NCBI GenBank assembly: GCA_902797565.1
Contig: CADBTO010000409.1
Span: 1-6,753 of the forward strand
DNA: 6,753 nucleotides
Direction: 5' to 3'
DNA from: an uncultured Lachnospiraceae bacterium
GTDB lineage: Bacteria > Bacillota > Clostridia > Lachnospirales > Lachnospiraceae
This document shows positions 1 to 6,198 of this stretch, piece by piece; position 1 is the stretch's first letter, and each line of letters opens with the position of its first letter. The position numbers were made by a program, and so were the translations under genes. The notes under the pieces were generated by a model that saw nothing but the letters and a program-made list of their open reading frames with translations, did no database searches and was not told the DNA's origin.

Positions 1-84
1 AAGTACTCAAGAGGCCGAAGAGGTGCCCCTGCTAAGGGTATAGGTCGGGTGACCGGCGCGAGGGTTCAAATCCCTCCTTCTCCG
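1..84 (+). tRNA. tRNA-Ser (anticodon GCU), 5' end cut by the window
   Basis: This is a type II (long variable arm) serine tRNA. The window begins at about base 5 of the tRNA. Only the last three bases of the 5' acceptor strand (AAG) are present; the 3' strand CTTCTCC (77-83) predicts a missing GGAG at the start. The anticodon loop CTGCTAA places GCT at 31-33, so the tRNA reads AGC/AGU codons. A long variable arm containing GGTC and GACC (43-54) is diagnostic of Ser/Leu-type tRNAs. The T arm is clear: GAGGG (60-64), loop TTCAAAT, CCCTC (72-76). The discriminator is G84. No CCA is encoded, because TTA follows, so the 3' end must be added by a CCA-adding enzyme. Confidence 0.95.
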
Positions 85-87
85 TTA

Positions 88-125
88 AGAAAACACCGAA
101 AATCGAGAGATAGAAGGTGTTTTCT
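88..125 (+). other. Inverted repeat between tRNA-Ser and tRNA-Cys
   Basis: A perfect 10-bp inverted repeat lies in the 45-nt spacer between the two tRNAs: AGAAAACACC (88-97) and GGTGTTTTCT (116-125), with an 18-nt loop. It has the A-tract / CACC-GGTG / T-tract form of a weak bidirectional intrinsic terminator. It could equally be a hairpin that guides RNase processing of the tRNA precursor. The GC core is only four base pairs and the loop is long, so efficient termination is doubtful. Confidence 0.45.
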
Positions 126-129
126 ATTA

Positions 130-200
130 GGCGCCATAGCCAAGTGGTAAGGCAAAGGTCTGCAACACCTCTATCACCAGTTCAAATCTGGTTGGCGCCT
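130..200 (+). tRNA. tRNA-Cys (anticodon GCA)
   Basis: A complete cloverleaf is visible. The acceptor strands are GGCGCCA (130-136) and TGGCGCC (193-199), with discriminator T200. The D arm is GCC...GGC. The anticodon loop CTGCAAC has GCA at 162-164. The T arm is ACCAG / TTCAAAT / CTGGT. The identity bases fit cysteine (U at the discriminator, GCA anticodon), and the gene closely resembles Bacillus tRNA-Cys. CCA is not encoded. Small oddities are an A·C mismatch at the top of the anticodon stem (155 with 171) and C instead of A at loop position 38 (base 166). It is probably co-transcribed with the upstream tRNA-Ser. Confidence 0.95.
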
Positions 201-221
201 CGATTATTTTTCGGGATGTTT

Positions 222-255
222 GCCCATGGCAGAAAGCTCTGTCATGGGCTTTTTT
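222..255 (+). terminator. Strong intrinsic terminator of the tRNA cluster
   Basis: GCCCATG (222-228) pairs with CATGGGC (243-249). The stem extends inward through G229-T242, C230-G241, A231-T240, G232-C239 and A233-T238 to the four-base loop AAGC (234-237). That makes a 12-bp stem, followed at once by six T residues (250-255). This is a textbook Rho-independent terminator, 21 nt after tRNA-Cys. It implies that trpE needs its own promoter between here and position 385. Confidence 0.93.
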
Positions 256-385
256 CATTATTGCGCGGGCTGCGAATGTTTTTTGGCATATGCCGGTGCA
301 GCCGGTGGGTCGAGCAGGGAAGATTGGATTCTGCTGCTCGATCGCGGTGTCCTGTGAGAGGAGTGTATCTGGGGAGGTGGGTTCG
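256..385 (+). promoter_or_regulatory. trpE leader region with a hairpin (310-341)
   Basis: These 130 nt separate the terminator from trpE and must hold its promoter, but no convincing -35/-10 pair stands out. Two symmetric elements are visible. One is a 10-bp palindrome GGCATATGCC (285-294). The other is an 8-bp inverted repeat TCGAGCAG (310-317) / CTGCTCGA (334-341) with a 16-nt loop. Either could be an operator or leader hairpin. I see no tandem Trp codons, no T-box antiterminator motif and no terminator U-tract, so a classical attenuator is not supported. The trpE ribosome binding site GGGGAGGTG is at 371-379. Confidence 0.4.
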
Positions 386-1894
386 ATGGCAAGGATTTTA
401 CCAGCATTTGAGCAGCTGGAAACCATGGCGAAGGAAGGATCATACAGGAGGATTCCGGTATGGCAGGAGGTTTTGGCGGATGCCTATACGCCGGTGGAAG
501 TCATGCGGAGGCTGCGTGCCAACAGCAAGCACTGTTTTCTGCTGGAGAGTGCTTCCCAGACAGAAAGCTGGGGGCGTTACACGTTCCTGGGATATGATCC
601 AACGCTGGAGATCACCTGCCAGGATGGGGATATCCGGATGTGGAAGCAGAATGTGGACGGGAGTTCCAGCAGCGTCCGGAAACAGGTGCAGCATCCGGGC
701 GAAGTGATTCGTGCCATATTGTCCCAGTACAAGAGCCCGATGATTCCTGAACTGCCGCCTTTTACAGGTGGTCTTGTGGGATATTTTTCTTATGATTATA
801 TCAAATACGCCGAACCAAAACTTAAATTATCCGGAGATGCGGATTTCAAAGATATGGATTTGATGCTGTTCAATAACGTGATTGCTTTTGACCACTATCG
901 TCAGCGGGTCTATGTGATCAGTGGAGTGGACACGGGAGATCTGCAGGCATCTTACAATCGTGCGATTGCCAAGATTGGTGAGATTATTTCTGTACTGGGA
1001 CAGTCGAAAAAGAAGAAGTTCAGACCCCTGCGGCTTTTGACCGATCTGGAACCAAAATTCGATAAAGCTGAATTTTCAGATATGGTGAATCGTGCGAAGC
1101 ATTATATCCATGAAGGGGATATTTTCCAGGTCGTTCTGTCTAATCCGCTTCGCGCAAAGGCAGAAGGCAACCTTTTTGATACTTATCGGATGCTTCGGGC
1201 CAGCAATCCTTCGCCATATATGTTTTATTTCACGAGTGAGGATATAGAGATTGCGGGGGCTTCTCCGGAGACGCTGGTTTCGATCGACCAGGGCAGGATC
1301 AAGACGTTCCCGCTCGCTGGTTCCAGACCGCGCGGGCAGACACCGGAGGAAGATGCAGAGCTGGAACAGGATCTGCTTGCGGATGAGAAGGAACTGGCAG
1401 AACATAATATGCTGGTAGACCTGGGCAGGAATGATATCGGGAAAATCAGCCGGATTGGTTCGGTACAGGTGGAGAAGTATCTCGATGTCCAGCGCTTCTC
1501 GCATATTATGCACATTGGCAGTACGGTTACGGGGGTTCTCCGGGAAGACAAGGACGCGGTGGATGCGATTGACGCCATCCTTCCGGCCGGGACGCTTTCC
1601 GGTGCTCCGAAGTTCCGGGCGTGCCAGATTATCGAAGAATTGGAAAAAAGCCAGCGCGGGATCTATGGCGGTGCGATCGGATACCTGGATTTTGCCGGGA
1701 ACCTGGACGTTTGTATTGCGATCCGTCTGGCATACAAGAAAAATAACCTTCTCACAATCCGTTCCGGTGCGGGCATTGTGGCGGATTCTGTTCCGGAGAA
1801 GGAATATATTGAGTGCCAGAACAAGGCGAAGGCTGTCGTGAAAGCGATTGAGGAATCTGCAGGAATTTTATCTTCCGGAGGGCTAGGATTATGA
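386..1894 (+). CDS. trpE: Anthranilate synthase component I
   Basis: TrpE converts chorismate and ammonia (supplied by TrpG) to anthranilate, the first committed step of tryptophan synthesis, in the cytoplasm. The protein is 502 aa, normal for the family. The N-terminal domain has the tryptophan feedback-site motif LLES (residues 52-55), so inhibition by Trp is likely. The chorismate-binding domain has GDIFQVVLS (244-252), ASPE (292-295), PLAGSRPRG (309-317), DLGRND (345-350), PAGTLSGAPK (400-409) and IRSGAGIVADS (458-468). The alanine in PLAG, where aminodeoxychorismate synthase (PabB) usually has lysine, supports TrpE. I chose ATG 386 because GGGGAGGTG lies 6 nt upstream and the alignable sequence begins there. 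An in-frame ATG at 290 has no ribosome binding site and would add 32 unrelated residues. The stop overlaps the trpG start (ATGA). Confidence 0.97.
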   Translation: MARILPAFEQLETMAKEGSYRRIPVWQEVLADAYTPVEVMRRLRANSKHCFLLESASQTESWGRYTFLGYDPTLEITCQDGDIRMWKQNVDGSSSSVRKQVQHPGEVIRAILSQYKSPMIPELPPFTGGLVGYFSYDYIKYAEPKLKLSGDADFKDMDLMLFNNVIAFDHYRQRVYVISGVDTGDLQASYNRAIAKIGEIISVLGQSKKKKFRPLRLLTDLEPKFDKAEFSDMVNRAKHYIHEGDIFQVVLSNPLRAKAEGNLFDTYRMLRASNPSPYMFYFTSEDIEIAGASPETLVSIDQGRIKTFPLAGSRPRGQTPEEDAELEQDLLADEKELAEHNMLVDLGRNDIGKISRIGSVQVEKYLDVQRFSHIMHIGSTVTGVLREDKDAVDAIDAILPAGTLSGAPKFRACQIIEELEKSQRGIYGGAIGYLDFAGNLDVCIAIRLAYKKNNLLTIRSGAGIVADSVPEKEYIECQNKAKAVVKAIEESAGILSSGGLGL

Positions 1895-2481
1895 TAATCA
1901 TGATTGATAATTATGACAGCTTTTCCTATAATTTATTTCAGTTGATCGGGAGTTATGAACCGGATATTCGAGTGCTGAGAAATGACGAATATTCGGTATC
2001 GGAGATTGAGGCAATGCAGCCGGCTGCGGTTGTTTTGTCACCGGGACCGGGCAAACCTGCGGATGCGGGCATCTGTGTGGAACTGGTGCAGGCGCTTTCT
2101 GGACGATTTCCAATACTGGGGGTCTGCCTGGGGCATCAGGCGATCATCGAGGCATTCGGAGGGGAAGTTTCGTATGCGAAGGAACTAATGCATGGGAAGC
2201 GGAAGCGGATCCGAAGGCAGGGAGAGAGCCGGATTCTCCAAGGGCTGGAGCCTGTTTTCGAGGCAGCAAGATATCACAGCCTGGTTGGAACCCGGATACC
2301 GGAACAGCTGATTGTGACAGCCGTTTCAGATGATGAAAACCAGGAGGTTATGGCGGTTGAGCACAAGGATGCGGCGGTCTTTGGGTTGCAGTTCCATCCG
2401 GAATCCGTGATGACACCGGATGGAAGTCAGATCATCCGGAACTTTCTTGCATGTGTGCAGGAGGGATCGGAGCGGAAATGA
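1891..2481 (+). CDS. trpG: Anthranilate synthase component II (glutamine amidotransferase)
   Basis: This is the class I glutamine amidotransferase subunit, which releases ammonia from glutamine for TrpE. It has 196 aa, typical for a stand-alone TrpG. It opens with the family signature IDNYDSFSYNL (residues 5-15). The oxyanion-region motif LSPGPG is at 49-54. The nucleophile cysteine is C79 in GVCLGHQ, and the other triad residues are H169 and E171 in FHPES. HGK (101-103) and RYHSL (127-131) are also in place. The start overlaps the trpE stop by 4 nt (ATGA), which suggests translational coupling and balanced subunit synthesis. A second ATG at 1900 would remove conserved residues. In some bacteria the same subunit also serves p-aminobenzoate synthesis, and that amphibolic role cannot be excluded. 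Confidence 0.96.
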   Translation: MIIMIDNYDSFSYNLFQLIGSYEPDIRVLRNDEYSVSEIEAMQPAAVVLSPGPGKPADAGICVELVQALSGRFPILGVCLGHQAIIEAFGGEVSYAKELMHGKRKRIRRQGESRILQGLEPVFEAARYHSLVGTRIPEQLIVTAVSDDENQEVMAVEHKDAAVFGLQFHPESVMTPDGSQIIRNFLACVQEGSERK

Positions 2482-3098
2482 TGGATGCAGGAAAAACAAA
2501 AATCAAGATCTGCGGGCTGCGGAGCGGGGATGATATTGCGATCGTGAATGAAACGCTTCCTGATTACGCTGGTTTTGTCGTAGATTTTCCAAAAAGCTTC
2601 CGTTCTAATACACCGGAGCAGGTGGAACGCCTGGTATCCGGGCTGGATGCACGAATCCTGCCGGTTGGTGTCTTTGTGGATGAGGATGAGGAGACGGTCG
2701 TTTCCCTGCTCCGCGATGGCGTGATTGCAATGGCGCAGCTGCACGGCTCAGAGGATGACGCATATGTCCGCCGGATCCGGGAAAAGACGGGAAAACCGGT
2801 TATCAAGGCATGGATCATCAGCAGCCCGGAAGATCTGGTGCAGGCATGTGCGAGCAGTGCGGATTATGTGCTTCTGGATGCAGGCAAGGGTGAAGGGAAA
2901 GCGTTTGACTGGTCTTATCTTGAAAATGGGCTGGAGCGTCCTTTTTTTCTTGCAGGCGGGCTTACTCCGGAGTCGATTGCGGAAGCGGTGCGAAGGTGCC
3001 GCCCGTTTGCCGTGGATATCAGCAGTGGCGTGGAAACCGCACGGAAGAAGGATGCACAGAAGGTGCGCCAGGCGGTTATGGCAGCCAGAAGGGTTTGA
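2478..3098 (+). CDS. trpF: Phosphoribosylanthranilate isomerase
   Basis: TrpF isomerises N-(5'-phosphoribosyl)anthranilate to CdRP, the third step of tryptophan synthesis, using a TIM-barrel fold. The protein is 206 aa, as usual. The catalytic cysteine is C12 in KIKICGLR (residues 8-15). The catalytic aspartate is most likely D134 in LLDAG. AFDW (142-145), FLAGGL (157-162) and DISSGVE (180-186), the late barrel phosphate-binding strands, are all present. ATG 2478 overlaps the trpG stop (ATGA) and has GGAG at 2469-2472, 5 nt upstream. ATG 2481 is an alternative only one codon later. An upstream in-frame ATG at 2451 lies inside trpG and is less likely. The gene follows trpG directly, although trpD and trpC act between or beside them in the pathway. 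Confidence 0.94.
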   Translation: MMDAGKTKIKICGLRSGDDIAIVNETLPDYAGFVVDFPKSFRSNTPEQVERLVSGLDARILPVGVFVDEDEETVVSLLRDGVIAMAQLHGSEDDAYVRRIREKTGKPVIKAWIISSPEDLVQACASSADYVLLDAGKGEGKAFDWSYLENGLERPFFLAGGLTPESIAEAVRRCRPFAVDISSGVETARKKDAQKVRQAVMAARRV

Positions 3099-3120
3099 AA
3101 AAGGGAATCCGGTTTAGCAT

Positions 3121-4464
3121 ATGGATACGAATAAATATAAGCAAATTGGAAATAACGTCATAGACGAAGTGACGTCCGCAATCAACAGCGGAAATTATAA
3201 CGGGCTGGGCAGCAGGCTGGGACAGCAGCTGGATCAGGCGTCAAACCAATTCGTCATGGATATGCGGCAGATGCGGGCGGAAGCAGCGCAAAGGCAGGCG
3301 GCCGCGCGCTATGCGGCAGAGGAATATTACAAGAACCACGGCGGGAAAGGTGGAAGGGCCATGCCCAGTCCGCCGCCGTATGTCACGCGGGAAATGCGGC
3401 CGAAACAGAGTATGATGCCAACGCCGCCTCCGATGGTCCGGCCGGCGCGCGGCAATATCAATGTCCCGCCTGCATCGATTCCGGGGGAACCGCGGAATTA
3501 TTTCCTGCTCAAGCCGGTCAGTGACAAGAAGGGCATTGCAGAAATTGTGATGGGTGCGCTTGCCTGGTGCTTTGTCCTGGTTGAGGTTGTGGGGGACATT
3601 ATGGCCAACGGCTTTGCGTTTGATGGCGTGATCTCGTTTTTTATGCTTCTGGTGGCGGCTTTGGGCACGTTCCTGATTTATCGGGGTGTGACCCTGCACA
3701 ATCTGATGCGGCTGTATTATGATTACGGGAAAGTGGTCGGGACTTCGGAATTTGTCCCGATTGATGAGTTTGCGGAAGAAGTGGATGTCCGTCCGGAGAC
3801 ATTGCGCGGGCAGTTTACGGCAATGCAGAAGAACAAGTTTCTGCCGATGGCACAGATGGATGTGCAGGGGCAGGTGCTTTTGCTTACGTCTGGCGCGTAT
3901 GAGAAGTATATGGCATTCAGAAACAGCCAGGCAGAAATGGAAGCGCGGAGCATTGCGTATGAAGAAGAGAATACCAGCGCGGATCTCAAGAAGATCATTG
4001 AAAAAGGGAATGATTTCCTGAAGTGGGTCCGGGACGCAAATGATATGATTCCGGATGAGGAAATGTCCAGGAAGCTGTTCCGGCTTGAAAATATCATGCA
4101 TAAGATTTTTGACCAGGTGAAGAAGGATCCGTCAGCGGTGGATCAGCTGGATCGTTTGCTGGAGTATTATCTGCCTACGACAGAGAAGTTGCTGGAAGCA
4201 TATATCCAGTTGGATAAACAGCCGGATCATATTGAAAATGTCGAAAAGTCGAAGCAGGAAATCCGGGGAGCCTTGGATGTCATCAATGATGCGTTTGAGA
4301 AGCTTTTGGACAGCCTGTTCCAGGATATGGCATGGGATATTTCTTCGGATATCAACGTGATGAAGACGATGTTTGCACAGGATGGGCTGACGGAAAATAT
4401 CCGGGAGCAGCGTGCCGGCGAAACAGAGAAAGAGCCGGAATATGAGACGATCCTGAAGTTTTAG
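3121..4464 (+). CDS. xpaC: XpaC-family membrane protein (5-bromo-4-chloroindolyl phosphate hydrolysis family)
   Basis: I recognise this 447-aa protein from its C-terminal half, which matches the XpaC family (Pfam PF10112). The key stretch runs from [12 protein letters not shown] (350-361) through [20 protein letters not shown] (391-410). The molecular function is not established; the name comes from a B. subtilis phenotype. Visible layout: a helical N-terminus (1-70), a disordered Pro-rich linker with PSPPP and TPPP (82-125), two probable membrane helices (about 138-162 and 169-189), a winged-helix-like segment (about 195-263), then long helices and coiled coils (270-425). The gene starts 22 nt after trpF. 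The best Shine-Dalgarno-like sequence, AAGGGA near 3102-3107, is about 13 nt from the ATG, farther than normal, so initiation may rely on coupling from trpF. It pairs with telA downstream, as xpaC pairs with yaaN in B. subtilis. Confidence 0.85.
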   Translation: MDTNKYKQIGNNVIDEVTSAINSGNYNGLGSRLGQQLDQASNQFVMDMRQMRAEAAQRQAAARYAAEEYYKNHGGKGGRAMPSPPPYVTREMRPKQSMMPTPPPMVRPARGNINVPPASIPGEPRNYFLLKPVSDKKGIAEIVMGALAWCFVLVEVVGDIMANGFAFDGVISFFMLLVAALGTFLIYRGVTLHNLMRLYYDYGKVVGTSEFVPIDEFAEEVDVRPETLRGQFTAMQKNKFLPMAQMDVQGQVLLLTSGAYEKYMAFRNSQAEMEARSIAYEEENTSADLKKIIEKGNDFLKWVRDANDMIPDEEMSRKLFRLENIMHKIFDQVKKDPSAVDQLDRLLEYYLPTTEKLLEAYIQLDKQPDHIENVEKSKQEIRGALDVINDAFEKLLDSLFQDMAWDISSDINVMKTMFAQDGLTENIREQRAGETEKEPEYETILKF

Positions 4465-4484
4465 CAGGAATTTGGAGGGATACA

Positions 4485-6185
4485 ATGGGAGAAGGGAACC
4501 AGAACGGATTTGGACAGGATTTGCCGGCAGCGGTGACACCGAGCCTTGAGTTTGGCGGTGATTCGTCTGTAGAGGTCGTGGATGCGGTGGTGGAACAGCC
4601 GCCTGTGGCAGCAGGACAGCAGAACTTTACCATGCAGCCGGCACCGCAGGGCGCAAGTGGTGCACCGCAGGGCGGCTATGGCCAGCAGGGTTATGGCCAG
4701 CCGCAGGGCGGTTATCCGCAGCAGCAGGGTTATGGCCAGCAGGGCTATGGCCAGCAGCAGGGCGGTTATCCGCAGCAGCAGGGTTATGGCCAGCAGGGCT
4801 ATGGCCAGCCGCAGGGCGGTTATCCGCAGCAGCAGGGTTATCCCCAGCAGGGCTATCCGCAGCAAGGGTATCCGCAGGGCGGCTATGGCCAGCAGGGTTA
4901 TGGCCAGCCGCAGGGTGGTCAGCCGCAAGGTGGTTATGGGCAGCAAGGCTATCCGCAGCAGGGTGGTTATCCGCAGCAGGGATACGGCCAGCCGCAGATG
5001 CAGCAGGCTCCGGAGCAGCATTCGGCTCCGCTTTCGATGCCTGTGATGGATGCGCCGACCGGTCCGAATCTGGAATTTGGTTCTATGCTGGATGCGCCAT
5101 TGGCACCCCAGGTGCCTGCCGCTTCGCCGGAAAACCAGAATTATTCGGATTTGATGAGCAACCTGAATCAGGATGAACTGAGGATGGTTGACCAGTTTGT
5201 GACGAAGATTGATATCCGGGATTCCAGTGCAATTATGAATTATGGCGTTGGGACACAGAAGAAGATGGCGGATTTCTCGGAGAAAGCGCTGGGGAATACC
5301 CGGAACAAGGATTTGGGTGAAGTCGGGGATATGGTCACAAACCTCGTGCTGGAACTCAAGAATTTCAATGTGGACGAAGAGGAAAAGGGAGGGCTGTTCG
5401 GGCTCTTTAAGAAGCAGGGGAACAAGCTGCAGGCAATCAAGGCGAAATACAGCAAGGTGGAGGCAAATGTCAATACGATTGTCAAGGAGCTGCAGCGCCA
5501 CCAGGTGACGCTGCTCAAGGATGTGGACGTCCTGAACAAGATGTATGAGATGAACCTTGCATATTACAAGGAACTTTCGATGTACATTCTTGCCGGCAAG
5601 AAGAAGCTGGAACTTGCGCGGAGCACGGAGCTTGTGGAGCTGCAGAAAAAGGCGGAGCAGAGCGGTCTGCCGGAGGACGCGCAGCGTGCAAAGGATTATG
5701 CGGAGCAGTGTGACCGTTTTGAAAAGAAGATCTATGATCTGGAACTGACCCGGACGATTGCGATGCAGACCGGTCCGCAGATCCGGCTGGTGCAGTCTTC
5801 TGATACGATGATGGCGGAAAAGATCCAGTCCACGCTGGTGAATACGATTCCACTCTGGAAGAACCAGATGGTGATTGCAATTGGAATCGAGCACCAGTCC
5901 CAGGCTGCAAGGGCAGAGCGGCAGGTCAATGATATGACGAACCAGCTGCTGCGTGCGAATGCGGACAAGCTGAAAGTTGCGACGATCGAAGCCGCGAGGG
6001 AGAATGAGAGGGGCATCGTGGATATTGAGACACTGAAGCATACGAATGAACAGCTGATCTCCACGCTGGACGAAGTGCTGGTCATCCAGCGCGATGGAAA
6101 AGAAAAGCGGAGAGCAGCCGAGGGCGAGTTGGTCCAGATCGAGAACCAGTTGAAGACGAAGCTCATGGAAGCTGCACGCAGCTAA
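4485..6185 (+). CDS. telA: TelA-family toxic anion resistance protein with a Gly/Tyr/Gln-rich N-terminal tail
   Basis: The protein has 566 aa, against roughly 350-400 for typical members. The TelA core (Pfam PF05816) starts near residue 220. It includes [15 protein letters not shown] (301-315), a helical region with [14 protein letters not shown] (351-364), the motif [14 protein letters not shown] (427-440) and a long C-terminal helix (470-563). The family is associated with tellurite and other toxic-anion resistance, but its biochemical activity is unknown. The extra length is a low-complexity tail. Residues 61-171 are built from [10 protein letters not shown] and PQGG units, flanked by two copies of a PxLEFG motif (19-24 and 194-199). 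No signal peptide or membrane segment is seen. GGAGG (4474-4478) lies 6 nt before the ATG, and the gap to xpaC is 20 nt, so co-expression is likely. The stop codon TAA sits in the loop of a 13-bp hairpin. Confidence 0.93.
   Translation: MGEGNQNGFGQDLPAAVTPSLEFGGDSSVEVVDAVVEQPPVAAGQQNFTMQPAPQGASGAPQGGYGQQGYGQPQGGYPQQQGYGQQGYGQQQGGYPQQQGYGQQGYGQPQGGYPQQQGYPQQGYPQQGYPQGGYGQQGYGQPQGGQPQGGYGQQGYPQQGGYPQQGYGQPQMQQAPEQHSAPLSMPVMDAPTGPNLEFGSMLDAPLAPQVPAASPENQNYSDLMSNLNQDELRMVDQFVTKIDIRDSSAIMNYGVGTQKKMADFSEKALGNTRNKDLGEVGDMVTNLVLELKNFNVDEEEKGGLFGLFKKQGNKLQAIKAKYSKVEANVNTIVKELQRHQVTLLKDVDVLNKMYEMNLAYYKELSMYILAGKKKLELARSTELVELQKKAEQSGLPEDAQRAKDYAEQCDRFEKKIYDLELTRTIAMQTGPQIRLVQSSDTMMAEKIQSTLVNTIPLWKNQMVIAIGIEHQSQAARAERQVNDMTNQLLRANADKLKVATIEAARENERGIVDIETLKHTNEQLISTLDEVLVIQRDGKEKRRAAEGELVQIENQLKTKLMEAARS
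4665..4997 (+). repeat. Coding tandem repeat (54-bp unit) in telA
   Basis: This stretch encodes the Gly/Tyr/Gln/Pro tail. The best units are 4707-4760 and 4761-4814. Each encodes 18 residues ([16 protein letters not shown] plus QQ or PQ), and they differ at a single base. A third, partly diverged unit begins at 4815, and a partial 36-bp unit lies at 4671-4706. Shorter variants built from [11 protein letters not shown] and GYGQQ continue to 4997. The near identity at DNA level, synonymous sites included, points to recent duplication or slippage, so copy number probably varies between strains. Confidence 0.95.
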
Positions 6186-6198
6186 GCTGCGTGTAGCT
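6170..6198 (+). other. 13-bp hairpin with the telA stop codon as its loop
   Basis: AGCTGCACGCAGC (6170-6182) pairs with GCTGCGTGTAGCT (6186-6198). There are 13 base pairs, including one G·T, and the only loop bases are TAA (6183-6185), the telA stop codon. No T-run follows (GACAAACTCC), so this is not a standard intrinsic terminator. It could protect a 3' end, slow ribosome release, or form one arm of the structured region downstream. Confidence 0.7.
6171..6186 (+). repeat. 16-bp direct repeat, copy 1
   Basis: GCTGCACGCAGCTAAG occurs here at the end of telA, encoding Ala-Ala-Arg-Ser-stop plus one base. It recurs exactly at 6385-6400, just before the tyrS ribosome binding site. The two copies bracket the structured intergenic region, 214 nt apart start to start. 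Confidence 0.9.

Noticed and set aside
290..385. N-terminal extension of trpE from ATG 290
   Set aside because: There is no ribosome binding site at 290, the added 32 residues look non-homologous, and ATG 386 has GGGGAGGTG at good spacing.
256..385. T-box, TRAP array or Trp-codon leader peptide ahead of trpE
   Set aside because: No GGTGG-ACCGCG antiterminator core, no series of GAG/TAG triplets at even 2-3 nt spacing beyond a few chance ones, and no tandem TGG codons in a small frame.
3241..4101. 286-codon open frame on the minus strand inside xpaC
   Set aside because: It is an antisense shadow: basic, low-complexity, with no recognisable domain, and fully overlapped by a recognised gene.
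4665..4997. CRISPR array or non-coding satellite
   Set aside because: The repeat keeps the telA reading frame throughout and has no unique spacers. It is a coding tandem repeat.
6170..6198. Intrinsic terminator after telA
   Set aside because: The stem is strong, but the following bases are GACAAACTCC with no T-run, so standard Rho-independent termination is not supported.
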